From Strigamia acuminata (Eukaryota > Arthropoda > Chilopoda > Geophilomorpha > Linotaeniidae), in contig OX442319.1 of NCBI GenBank assembly GCA_949358305.1, positions 6,880,001-6,944,000 of the forward strand: 64,000 bases of DNA. Reading direction: 5' to 3'. Both the position numbers and the translations under genes were made by a program. Below, one piece after another: positions 11,682 through 21,240 of the stretch; position 1 is the stretch's first letter; every line of letters starts with the position of its first letter. The notes below the pieces were generated by a model. The model did no database searches. It was not told the origin of the DNA and was given only the letters and a program-made list of their open reading frames with translations.

Positions 11682-13253
11682 TGTTGCGAGCAAGAACGCA
11701 ACAAAAAGATCTGGAGATTTCACGTTGTTTATTTTCTGAAAGAGAGAAAAGGCTTTTTAATTTTGTTGTCAAGTTTGAATAGATTTGCAACTCTTATCTG
11801 ACATGTCCAGTTGGTTTGCTGCCTTGTTGTCACGATCCTGGAAGTTCAAGGGGGTTGTCACTTCGCTTGCCACACCTGGAATGTTTGGAAGTTGTGTTTT
11901 TAGTCTTTTGGCATTGTTTTATGTGTCTTTTTCACTTGTTTGTGTTATTTCTAGTATTTATAAGTTTTCTCCTGTTTCCAGTTCACTTGTGAGAGAGATA
12001 GGCGTGCATCGGCAAGATGGCCGCCATAGCATAAGTGAGCTGGGAAACAGGAGAACTTGAAATAAGCACAATTGCAGTTTTAGTGCTTGTTTCACTGGTA
12101 ATTTAATTTATACTAACTTGTATTGGTGTTTAAGGTAGTCCACAGGTGTCTTGGGTCGCTGGATGGACGTTGGACATCGTTTGTGAGCGTTTGCGAGCGT
12201 CGGGCGTGAGCGCACGCCTTGCGACGCCTCTCGTGGTCGTATGGGTCCTGCAAATGAGTTGAATCGGTCGGGTTTCAATGTCCAAGCACTGGGAAAGTTG
12301 TACTGACCGTTCTAGGACGCAGATCCATCGTTGAGAAGGCCTGTGAGTCGCTCGCGACCTTGTCTGGCTCCATTCACGTCATTTTAGCAGTTGCATGGTC
12401 GCCATCTTAGATTTGGTGCTGCACTGGTGCCCTGTCATTGTTTCTTTTGGGGTTTTAATGGAACCTGGACATAGGGAATATTTACTAGTTATTGTTTGTA
12501 TATTTACCAATATTAGTTGATGTTAATCTAAGCTTTTACTTTTGTTATTGCATGGTTGTTAAGGGGTTAAAACTGTGACACGTTGCGCCCTCTTTTGGTG
12601 GTGATTGGGTTTGGGCTCAGCATTGTGTTTTGAGTGTAACTAATGTTAGTTTTAGCCTTTGAATTATTTGTTAAGTTTAAGTGAAGTGCTGTTTGCACAG
12701 GTCATACTGTTATCAAGGTGTTAGGTTAAGTTTTGTCTTTATTTATGTTAAGTTTGACATCTGTTGTAGATATACGGAAACCTTGTCGGCACTATTGTTA
12801 TTATTCAAATCTGTATTGTTTGGTCACTGACATTTATTGTAATCAGGTGACCAGTTGTTAAGAGTAGGTTGCTAAAGAAGCAACAGTTGTTATCAGTTGT
12901 TAAGTATTAAAACCAGTTGTTATTTTTCCTCCTTCTTTGGATAATTTATTCCTGGGTTTCTTTTACTTCAACATTCATGATGACTTGTGAGTAGAGAGCT
13001 TTGCCTGCTCTCCTCCTCCCTGGGAGCACGGAATTTTTACCCAGTAGCTAAAGAGGTTTTGCCAATCACTTCATCTAAATGCAGTCAGGCCTAGTTTCAT
13101 GCAGTCAGGCCTAACCCTTCTTCAAGTTAGGCTTATGCTCAGAGAGAGGATTCCAACTTGTCTCTTCAACCACTATACAGTCTCGGGCGGTTTCCAGAGT
13201 TTGGTGACCAATTCGCCAGTTTTTTCCTGTGAGATCCAAGGTTGTTTGCTACA
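11682..13253 (+). repeat. 3' LTR of BEL-A copy 1
   Basis: This 1572-bp LTR starts TGTTGCGAGC and ends TTTGCTACA. It is homologous to the 1554-bp LTRs of copy 2 but clearly diverged, so copy 1 is older or from a sister lineage. It contains a long stem-loop (11970-12052), GATGGCCGCCAT, a CGCCATCTTAG motif, and an ATTAAA signal near 12906. The right edge abuts satellite at ACCACAAG; the expected 4-bp duplication would be ACCA, but the left flank is outside the window. Confidence 0.9.
11970..12052 (+). promoter_or_regulatory. Stem-loop in the BEL-A copy 1 LTR
   Basis: The left arm TCCTGTTTCCAGTTCACTTG pairs with the right arm, which contains AAGTGAGCTGGGAAACAGGA. One base bulges and a few pairs are non-canonical. 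The ~38-base loop carries GGCAAGATGGCCGCCAT. The same structure is in copy 2 with a paired substitution (T-A here, C-G there). Confidence 0.7.
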
Positions 13254-13680
13254 ACCACAAGACCAATGTCTCTGAATGTTCAGAAATAGTGTTTAAACCT
13301 TAGTAGAAGGCTCCAATGTAAGTTTTAGAAACATTTAACCGATGATTTGGGAGAATAGACTTTTGATCTCATCACAGTTGACTTAGCACAAACACCACAA
13401 GACCAATGTCTCTGAATGTTCAGAAATAGTGTTTAAACCTTAGTAGAAGGCTCCAATGTAAGTTTTAGAAACATCCAACCAATGATTTGGGAGAATAGAC
13501 TTTTGATCTCATCACAGTTGACTTAGCACAAACACCACAAGACCAATGTCTCTGAATGTTCAGAAATAGTGTTTAAACCTTAGTAGAAGGCTCCAATGTA
13601 AGTTTTAGAAACATTTAACCGATGATTTGGGAGAATAGACTTTTGATCTCATCACAGTTGACTTAGCACAAACACCACAA
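13254..13680 (+). repeat. 140-bp satellite, three monomers
   Basis: Three forward monomers lie between the two BEL-A copies. Their variant order, judged by the bases before 'GATG' or 'AATG' (TTTAACC, CCAACCA, TTTAACC), fits the higher-order pattern seen at 31-32 kb. The last four bases, ACAA (13677-13680), are the left copy of the target duplication of BEL-A copy 2. Confidence 0.95.
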
Positions 13681-15234
13681 TGTTGCGAGCAAGAACGCAA
13701 CAAAAAGATCTGGAGATTTCACGTTGTTTATCTTCTGAAAGGAAGAAAAGGCTTTTTTAATTTTGTTGTCAAGTTTGAATAGATTTTTAACACATATCTG
13801 ACATGTCCAGTTGGTTTGCTGCTTTGTTGACACGATCCTGGAAGTTCAAGGGGGTTGCCACTTCGCCTGCCACACCTGGAATGTTTGAAAGTTGTGTTTT
13901 TAGTCTTTTGTAATTGTTTTATGTGTCTTTTTCACTTTTAGGTGTTGTTTCTAGTATTTGTAAGTTCTCTCCCGTTTCCAGTTCACTTGCGAGGGAGATA
14001 GTCGTGCACCGGCAAGATGGCCGCCATAGCGCAAGTGAACTGGGAGACGGGAAGAACCTGAAATAAGCACAATTGCAGTTTTAGTGCTTGTTTTGCTTGT
14101 GATTTAATTTATACTAACTTGTATTGGTGTTTAAGGAACTCCCCAGGTGTCCTGGGTCGCTGGATGAACGTTGGACATCGTTTGTGAGCGTTCGGGAGCG
14201 TCGGGCGTGAGCGCACGCCTTGCGACGCCTCTCGTGGTCGTGTGGGTCCTGCAAATGAGTTGAATTGGTCGGGTTTCAATGTCCAAGCACTGGGAAAGTT
14301 GTACTGACCGTTCTAGGACGCAGATCCATCGTTGAGAAGGCCTGTGAGTCGCTTGCGACCTTGTTTGGCTCCATTCACGTCATTTTAGCAGTTGCATGGT
14401 CGCCATCTTGGATTTGGTGCTGCACTGGTGCCCTGTTATTATTTAGTTTGGGGTTTTAATGAAACCTGGACATAGGGAATATATACTAGTTATTGTTTGT
14501 ATAAATTACCAATATTAAGAGTTATTAATCTAAGCCTTTACCTTTGTTATTGCATGGTTGTAAAGGGGTTAAAACTGTGACACGTTGCGCCCTCTGTTGG
14601 TGGTGATTGGGTTTGGGCTAAGCATTGTGTTTTGAGTGTAATTAATGTTAGTTTTAGCCTTTGAATTATCTGTTAAGTTTAAGTGAAGTGCTGTTTGCAC
14701 AGGTCATAATGTTATCAAGGTGTTAGGTTAAGTTTTGCCTTTACTTATGTTAAGTTTGACATCTGTTGTAGGAATACGGAAACCTTGTTGGCACTATTGT
14801 TATTATGCAAATCTGTATTGTTTGGTCACTGATATTTATTGTAAGCAGGTGACCAGTTGTTGTGTGGTTGCTAAAGAAGCAATCAGTTGTTACTTGTTGT
14901 TAAGATTAAAAAGTTGATGTGTTTTCACTCCTGCTTTGAACATTCTTTTCTGATCTTATTTCCTACTCAGGGAAATATGCAAATGAGTGAGTAGAAAGCT
15001 TTGCATGCTCTCCTCCTCACTGGAGGCACAAGGTTTTCCCCAGTATCCAGAGAGCTTCCTTTATCATTTTCAACTGAATGCAGTTAGGCCTGATTTCTCA
15101 TGATGCAGTTAGGCCTAGAGTTTGGGCTGAGAGGTCAACTTGTTTCATCAACCACTATACAGTCTCGGGCGGTCTCCAGAGTTTACAGACCAATTCGCCA
15201 GTATTCCTTGTGAGAGCCAAGGTTGTTTGCTACA
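13681..15234 (+). repeat. 5' LTR of BEL-A copy 2
   Basis: This 1554-bp LTR starts TGTTGCGAGC and ends TTTGCTACA. The first 22 bases form the inverted repeat TGTTGCG, eight bases, CGCAACA. Inside are a stem-loop (13970-14052), a CGCCATCTTGG motif near 14401, an ATTAAA signal near 14905, and a duplicated ATGCAGTTAGGCCT near 15077 and 15102. Short ORFs at 14265, 14735 and 15078 recur in the 3' LTR and are not convincing genes. Confidence 0.95.
13970..14052 (+). promoter_or_regulatory. Stem-loop in the BEL-A copy 2 5' LTR
   Basis: TCCCGTTTCCAGTTCACTTG and the right arm containing CAAGTGAACTGGGAGACGGGA form a stem of about 22 pairs with one bulge. The right arm is quoted without its first G. The loop contains GGCAAGATGGCCGCCAT. 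The same hairpin is at 21530-21612 in the 3' LTR. Its place within R or U5 is unknown. Confidence 0.7.
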
Positions 15235-15248
15235 GGGAGCTGAGTTTT

Positions 15249-15259
15249 TGGTGCCGTGA
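15249..15259 (+). promoter_or_regulatory. Primer-binding site of BEL-A copy 2
   Basis: TGGTGCCGTGA lies 14 bases after the LTR end, preceded by a T-run. This motif is usual for BEL elements. It is complementary to the 3' end I recall for tRNA-His (CACGGCACCA). Confidence 0.75.
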
Positions 15260-15914
15260 TTCCAGGATTTCGTGCACGTTTGCGCAGCGTGTGCGTTTCA
15301 GTGGTCATTTGGGCGTTCAGCAAGTGGCTCAAGTGGTTTGGTGCGCGCCAGTTGGTTCGTCTTGTGCGGCTGGTTCCGCGAGCGTCCGGCATCAAGTGCG
15401 CACGCCAGAGAGTCACGTGAGAGCGGCCATGGACATCCTGAGTCTGCCAAGTAAATCACAACGCAATGTGCAAGTTGATCAGTTGCTGCCACCTGAAAGA
15501 AGAAGATTATTTAGTTGATTAAAGTGGTTTTGGTTGGGTTTTTATTGGGATTACTTGATGTGCCCTCTCAGGGGGGAGGGGAAGTGTGTTTTTTTGCATT
15601 TAAGTAGCAATTTAAGTTTGTCTCGCTCTAGATAACTGCACAAGCAGGAGAGCACAGTTTAGAAGTAGTTAACAGGAAATAGTCTACTTTAGAGTTCAGG
15701 GAATTTTTGGGTGTTGCATCACTCAATTTCCTCAGCATAGAAAAGTTTAGCACCAGTTAAGAGAATTTTTGAGTGTTGTGTCACTCAGTTCTTTAGTTTA
15801 GCAGTTAGTGTATTTGGTCACTGTTTGGCCAACTGGTACTTGTGTTTTGTCTGGTGTGTGTCTTTGGTTTTTGGCTGATTGATTGTCTTCACTTTCTGCC
15901 ATTCCAGGTCTGAC
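15260..15914 (+). other. Untranslated leader of BEL-A copy 2
   Basis: About 650 bp lie between the primer-binding site and the gag ATG. A 29-codon frame (ATG at 15429) is present, and a pyrimidine-rich TTCTGCCATTCCAG just before the gag start looks like a splice acceptor. A splice from AAGTAAAT near 15451 would not join the small frame to gag in phase, so I give it no coding role. The leader may hold packaging signals. Confidence 0.6.
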
Positions 15915-18900
15915 ATGGCTACAGGAGGTGGATCAAGGTCAGGATCAGGGAGAACGACGCCAACAACGGTTGAGCAACAACCGCCAGAAGAAATGGACGT
16001 GTTGGCTGGTAGATTCACGACGATTGGAATCTCCTTGGATGCGGTTTTGAGAAGGTCTTTGACCTTAAAAGACACAGGAGAGTTGGAAGCCATAGAAATG
16101 GTCGCCGATGAAAAGATCATGAAAATGATTAACGACCTGAACACTATGCAGCCAAAGCTGACAAGGGAGCAGTATTTAGGATATCTAAGGGAAATCGAAG
16201 AGTTAGAGACACCGATTTCAGTTCTTAAAAGCAGAACACAGATGTCCAAGAAGCACGTGACTCATTGGTCAGCTAACCCGGCAAATGCTTCAGCGTCAAT
16301 GACCAATACGTCCCAGGGTTCGATTTTGAACCAGACCTTGTCACAGTCGACAAGAAGGCATAATAATGCAAAGCTTCCTAAGTTGGAAATGCAGAAATTT
16401 AATGGAGATGTGACGACATTCCGTCCCTTCCTAAGCAGCTTTGACTCGGCGGTCCACAGCAACCCTGATTTATCAGAAATTGAGAAGTTGCAATACTTGC
16501 AGTCGCTGTGTACAGGAGAAGCCGCCATGCTGATCTCTGCATTCCCTTTAGTGGATGGTAATTACAATTTAGCAAGAGAAGAGTTGGTCCGTTCCTATGG
16601 GGACGATGAAGCCCAGAGAGTGGCTCTGGTCAAGTCCATAAGGGACATGAGACAGGTTGCTGAGTTGCATCCGGTCAAAGCTGTCAGGACACAATTGACC
16701 AAGGTGTCCACTGCTATCCGCTTGCTGGAACAGTTGAGCGTTCCAGTACAGACTGCTGGTCTGCTTCTGGCACCAGACGTGCTGAGAAAATTTCCACCTG
16801 CCATGGTAATGAGGTTTTACCAGCAGCAAGGAGCTAAGACCTCAAATTTAGTGACAATTTTGAATTTCTTTGCGGCTGAAGTTCAGCTCTTAGAGCAAAT
16901 GGAAGACGTCATGGGAACAGGAGGTCTCGCAACAAAGAAAGACAAGTCTGGAAGTTCCGACAAGGATAAAGATCAACGCAAGGGCACAATGTCTACATGC
17001 GCTACATCCAAAAGAGCCAAAGAGTCTTCTAGCCCAAAGCTGACCGTGGAAAGCGCAATTTGCATTTTTTGCAAAGAAGGCCATGCCAACACCTTCTGTA
17101 AAAAAGAAATGAGCGTGGCAGAGAAGTCCACCATAGCCCAACAAAACAGACTTTGCTTCAATTGCCTGCAAGAAGGACACAGAGCAATGCGATGTCAGGT
17201 TAAAACCAGCTGCAGGACTTGCGGCGGACGACATCACTCGTCCATCTGCAGGAAATTGAATGCCCAGAGTAGAGGTGGTGTAGAGAAGCCCAAGGACGTG
17301 AGTGCAAACGTCTCCTTGGCGATCTCATCAACGCTTCAGTTGATGATATTCACAGCGGAGTTAAAAACAAAGTCTGGAGGTTCGCACACGATACGTGGCA
17401 TGTTAGATCCGGGCAGCCATCGGTCCTACATTTTAAAGAGTGTAGCCGACCGGATACGGTTGAAGAGTTGTGGGTCGATCGAAGCCACCGCACAACGCCT
17501 CAATGAGGAGAAAGCTGGATCGGCGTCTTATGACGTTTATAGGATACTCCTTCAGTCTAGACACGGAGCCAGAGAGCTCAAGGTGACGGCTTTAAGTGCA
17601 AGAAGCCTACCGCATGTGTATGGGATAGCCAGCCCTGATACCATTCAGAAGGTTAAAGATTTGGGGTTCGAATTGGCTGAAGACTTACCTTCGACTGCAG
17701 GCAATGTTGATATCTTGCTTGGGGTTGATGTTTGGTGGGAAATCTGCCTTGACGGACGGAAGCGATTGGATAACCGCTTGGGTTTGGTCAATACCATTTT
17801 TGGGTGGGTGTTGTCAGGAGCCGCTGGGTCGACAGATGTCTTCTCCGAGAGCTCGCGTGACGTTTCTTGCTGCAACACCTGTGAGATTAAGACTGACCGT
17901 GACTTGGAAAAGCTTTGGAGTCTGGAGGCTGTTGGAATTACAGCAGGCGAACGCGATTCAGATTTTGTTCGAGATCGCTTTGAGAAGTCGCACAAGCGAA
18001 TGGAGGATGGTCGCTACCAGGTTTGCTTGCCCTTCAACGATAAGATTGGGGCTTTGGAGTCGAACTGGGAGTTGGCTCTGAATCAACTATCACATACGCT
18101 TAGGCGAATTGATAGTAACAGCGACCACAAGGAACGTTATAACAAAGCCATGTGGGACTACGTCAAAGAAGAGCACGCGGAAGTAGTACCTCTGGCAGAG
18201 AGATACAAGAAGACTAGCGTTTATGTTATTCCGCACCATCCAGTGATCAAGGAGGACCGGGAAACGACCAAGTTCCGTGTCGTTTTCAACGCGTCGTCGG
18301 CGAAGAAGGGGCTACCTTCGCTGAACGACTGCCTGTATCCTGGCCCCTCTTTAAATCCGGATATTGTCCCAGTTATGATCCGTTTTCGCCTTTTCTGTGT
18401 AGTGGCGATAGCAGACATTAAGCAGGCTTTCCTGCAAGTGCTGATTAATCCGGACCATTGCGATTTTTTGCGATTCCTTTGGGTTTCAGAAGAATACTTC
18501 CAAGAAGGATATTCTTGGCAGAATTTGTGGGATCATCTGGTCGTTTTAAGAATGATAGTCGTACCATTCGGGGTGAATTCGTCGCCATTCTTGTTGTGCG
18601 CTGTGATCCGCGCGCAAGGGCGATTGTATTTGGTGCTTTTCCCCAAAGAGGCAGATGCCCTAGACAAGGGCATCTACATGGACGACTTGACGTCCGGTGC
18701 CGATGGAACCAAAGAGACAGTAAAACACTGTGTCAATCTACGCAGAATCCTTGACGAGGGAAAGCTGCCTCTCGTCAAGTGGGCAACATCAAAGGCAGAG
18801 GTCTTTGACGCACTCAAAGACAAAGATTTCCACATGCGTGCAGACAAGTTTGAAGATTTAGGCATTGTCAAAATGCTGGGCATCCTTTGGAGTGTCCAAG

Positions 18901-21188
18901 ACGACACGCTTATGTTCAGGATCCCCACCGGTGTTGAGATCCCCCGGTCCAGGAGGGGCATTCTGTCATTATTGGCATCAGTCTTCGACCCCTTGGGGTT
19001 GATAGCTCCAGTCATTTTGAGGATGAAGATACTCTTGCAGAGTATGTGGGGTCACGACATCAGATGGGACGACATTATCTCAGAAGAGAACCGAGAGATA
19101 GTGGCCAAATGGTACGCCGATCTTCAGCGCCTCACCGAAGCCCGGGTGAAGCGTTGGATGGGGACGTACTCGGGCCAAGAGATGGACATTGACGTTTTTT
19201 GCGACGCAAGTCCACAGGCGTACGGGTGCGCAATCTACGTTCGAGCTGCGTCAGGCGCAACCCAACTGCTCTTGAGCAAAAGCAGAATTGCCCCCACCAC
19301 TAAGTTGACTTTACCTCGCCTTGAGTTGACAGCAACGGTTGTTGGAGTCCGGATGGTGGAGTACATCTTAGAAGATTTCTTACCGGGTTATCCGATTGGG
19401 AAGATAAGGTATTACTCGGACTCAATGGTCGCGCTCGGGTGGTTGAAGTCTAATAAGAACAGGTGGAAGCCATATGTCTCCAACAGAGTGGCAGAAGTTC
19501 TTGAGAAGTCAAGTCCGAGTCAGTGGGCATACGTCCCGACGGATCGAAATCCGGCGGACGTATTGACACGCCCATGCGAGGCAAAGAGCCTTTTGGCCAA
19601 CCGTCTCTGGTGGGACGGGCCTGGTCAGTTGGAAGACCTCGTGGACGAACCCGAAGACGTTGACCTCCCAATGGAAGAGGCAAAGAAGGAAAAGGTAGCT
19701 TTAGTTGCGTCAGATGGAGAAGCGCATATATGCGAGGTTTTCAAGCGGTTTAGCAGTTTTAATCGCCTCGTACGAGTTTTCGCATTCATGCGGCGCTGGC
19801 TTCCTTTTTCCGCCCGCGGGAGGGACCTCGAGGTTCTCGAGATAGAAGTTGCCGAGGAAAGAGTCATCCGCTTGGCTCAGGTCTTGAGTTTTCCAGACGA
19901 AAGACAAGCCGCGATGGTGAAGGAGAAGGTGGCAAAGGGCTCCATCCTGAAAAATTTCGACATATTTCTGGATGAGAGAGATTTACTACGACTAAGGAGC
20001 CGTCTAGGGAAGTCAGAGCTTCCCTTCGACGAGACGTTTCCCATCTTGTTACACCCGGATAGTTGGGTAACAAGGCTAATCATCAAGAAGGTTCACTTGC
20101 AGCTCCTGCATGGTGAGCTGAGGGAGACGTTTTATCGGTTGAGAGACAAGTATTGGATTGTAAGAGGACGCCGAACGGTCAAGGCTGTGATCCGGAGTTG
20201 CTTGGTCTGCAAACGAGAACGGTTGGACCGCAATAACCCATCCACTGGTGACCCGCCGATGGAGCGCGTCACGCCGGCAGCCCCGTTCCAGCATACAGGA
20301 ATTGACCACCTCGGTCCTCTCACAGTCAGGCATAAGGAGAAAGGAAGGAAAGTCTATATTCTATTATTTACTTGCCTAGTAACGCGAGCGATACATTTGG
20401 AAGTTTCCGAGAATCTTTCAGTGGAAAAGTTTCTTCTGGCCTTCCGTCGTTTCGGCGCAAGATTTGGGTATCCGGCGAAAGTGTTCTCCGATAACTCCAA
20501 AACTTTCGAGCGAGGAAGCCAGGAGATACAGTCGTGGGGTAAATTGCTGACCAAGGATGGGATCCGGACGTTCCTTTCGGAGAAGCGAGTGGTTTGGTCG
20601 TTCATTCCACCATTGTCACCATGGGCCGGAGGAGCCTGGGAGAGGCTTGTGCGGTCGGTGAAAGATAAATTGCGTAAGATGCTGCTGCGCAGGACCGTAG
20701 ATTTGGAGACGCTACAGACGCTAGCCGCCGAGATAGGTTCCGTGCTTAACTCAAGGCCACTGTCCTACGTGCATGAGGAGGTTGACGGCGGGAGAATTCT
20801 CAGCCCTGAGAATTTCCTCACTGGAGGAATGCCCAAGTGGGTAATCAACCGTCCGCTGCACGCGATACAGAAAAAAGACCTACGGCGATTGGATAGAAAG
20901 AGACGACTTTTCATTTGGGAGTTCTGGCGGATTTGGCGCGAGAGTTACCTGAAACAACTAAGAAATTTTCATGAAGTTAAGGGCGACTCACGTTTCAAGA
21001 ATCCGGAGGTCAACCAGATAGTATTGCTGGAAAAGGTCGGCTGCAATCCGTACTTCTGGCCGCTGGCACGGGTCATCGAGGTCCTACCCGGCGAAGATGG
21101 GTTTGTGCGCGTCGTGAGAGTAGTTACAGCCAATGGAAAGGAATACCGCCGCTCGGTCAAACACGTGAGGGCCTTGGAGCTGGATTAG
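15915..21188 (+). CDS. gag-pol: BEL/Pao Gag-Pol polyprotein
   Basis: A single ORF of 1757 codons starts at ATG 15915 (MATGGG); the open frame extends a further 12 codons upstream but only from TTG. In order: a helical N-terminus; DUF1759-type Gag (about residues 150-330); CCHC-like zinc knuckles ending CRTCGGRHHSSIC (about 382-446); an aspartic protease with LDPGSHRS (about 495); RT (about 775-990) with the YMDDL active site near 921; RNase H (about 1090-1230) with FCDAS, RLELTA, SDSMVAL and NPAD; integrase with its zinc region (about 1393-1440) and D, D, E near 1463, 1524 and 1574; and a C-terminal DUF5641-like domain (about 1680-1757). Products would form the particle, mature it, copy the RNA and integrate the cDNA. 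No frameshift separates gag from pol, as in many BEL elements. All key residues are present, so the gene looks functional. Confidence 0.97.
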   Translation: MATGGGSRSGSGRTTPTTVEQQPPEEMDVLAGRFTTIGISLDAVLRRSLTLKDTGELEAIEMVADEKIMKMINDLNTMQPKLTREQYLGYLREIEELETPISVLKSRTQMSKKHVTHWSANPANASASMTNTSQGSILNQTLSQSTRRHNNAKLPKLEMQKFNGDVTTFRPFLSSFDSAVHSNPDLSEIEKLQYLQSLCTGEAAMLISAFPLVDGNYNLAREELVRSYGDDEAQRVALVKSIRDMRQVAELHPVKAVRTQLTKVSTAIRLLEQLSVPVQTAGLLLAPDVLRKFPPAMVMRFYQQQGAKTSNLVTILNFFAAEVQLLEQMEDVMGTGGLATKKDKSGSSDKDKDQRKGTMSTCATSKRAKESSSPKLTVESAICIFCKEGHANTFCKKEMSVAEKSTIAQQNRLCFNCLQEGHRAMRCQVKTSCRTCGGRHHSSICRKLNAQSRGGVEKPKDVSANVSLAISSTLQLMIFTAELKTKSGGSHTIRGMLDPGSHRSYILKSVADRIRLKSCGSIEATAQRLNEEKAGSASYDVYRILLQSRHGARELKVTALSARSLPHVYGIASPDTIQKVKDLGFELAEDLPSTAGNVDILLGVDVWWEICLDGRKRLDNRLGLVNTIFGWVLSGAAGSTDVFSESSRDVSCCNTCEIKTDRDLEKLWSLEAVGITAGERDSDFVRDRFEKSHKRMEDGRYQVCLPFNDKIGALESNWELALNQLSHTLRRIDSNSDHKERYNKAMWDYVKEEHAEVVPLAERYKKTSVYVIPHHPVIKEDRETTKFRVVFNASSAKKGLPSLNDCLYPGPSLNPDIVPVMIRFRLFCVVAIADIKQAFLQVLINPDHCDFLRFLWVSEEYFQEGYSWQNLWDHLVVLRMIVVPFGVNSSPFLLCAVIRAQGRLYLVLFPKEADALDKGIYMDDLTSGADGTKETVKHCVNLRRILDEGKLPLVKWATSKAEVFDALKDKDFHMRADKFEDLGIVKMLGILWSVQDDTLMFRIPTGVEIPRSRRGILSLLASVFDPLGLIAPVILRMKILLQSMWGHDIRWDDIISEENREIVAKWYADLQRLTEARVKRWMGTYSGQEMDIDVFCDASPQAYGCAIYVRAASGATQLLLSKSRIAPTTKLTLPRLELTATVVGVRMVEYILEDFLPGYPIGKIRYYSDSMVALGWLKSNKNRWKPYVSNRVAEVLEKSSPSQWAYVPTDRNPADVLTRPCEAKSLLANRLWWDGPGQLEDLVDEPEDVDLPMEEAKKEKVALVASDGEAHICEVFKRFSSFNRLVRVFAFMRRWLPFSARGRDLEVLEIEVAEERVIRLAQVLSFPDERQAAMVKEKVAKGSILKNFDIFLDERDLLRLRSRLGKSELPFDETFPILLHPDSWVTRLIIKKVHLQLLHGELRETFYRLRDKYWIVRGRRTVKAVIRSCLVCKRERLDRNNPSTGDPPMERVTPAAPFQHTGIDHLGPLTVRHKEKGRKVYILLFTCLVTRAIHLEVSENLSVEKFLLAFRRFGARFGYPAKVFSDNSKTFERGSQEIQSWGKLLTKDGIRTFLSEKRVVWSFIPPLSPWAGGAWERLVRSVKDKLRKMLLRRTVDLETLQTLAAEIGSVLNSRPLSYVHEEVDGGRILSPENFLTGGMPKWVINRPLHAIQKKDLRRLDRKRRLFIWEFWRIWRESYLKQLRNFHEVKGDSRFKNPEVNQIVLLEKVGCNPYFWPLARVIEVLPGEDGFVRVVRVVTANGKEYRRSVKHVRALELD

Positions 21189-21240
21189 CGTGGTCGATTT
21201 GTTTGAGCCGGCTGTCTGCTTCTTTTTCGGCTGGCAGCGA
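21189..21240 (+). promoter_or_regulatory. Region before the 3' LTR of BEL-A copy 2 (polypurine-tract position)
   Basis: Fifty-two bases from the stop codon to the LTR end in TTTTTCGGCTGGCAGCGA. This is pyrimidine-rich rather than a classic purine tract, but it is conserved in copy 1 and resembles the equivalent position in the thymidine-kinase elements. Confidence 0.5.

Noticed and set aside
14265-14917. Small ORFs in BEL-A LTRs
   Set aside because: They are repeated only because the LTR is repeated; they are absent or altered in copy 1 and lack domains.
15429-15914. Spliced small exon joined to BEL-A gag
   Set aside because: Joining AAGTAAAT near 15451 to the acceptor-like site at 15906 puts the small frame out of phase with gag.
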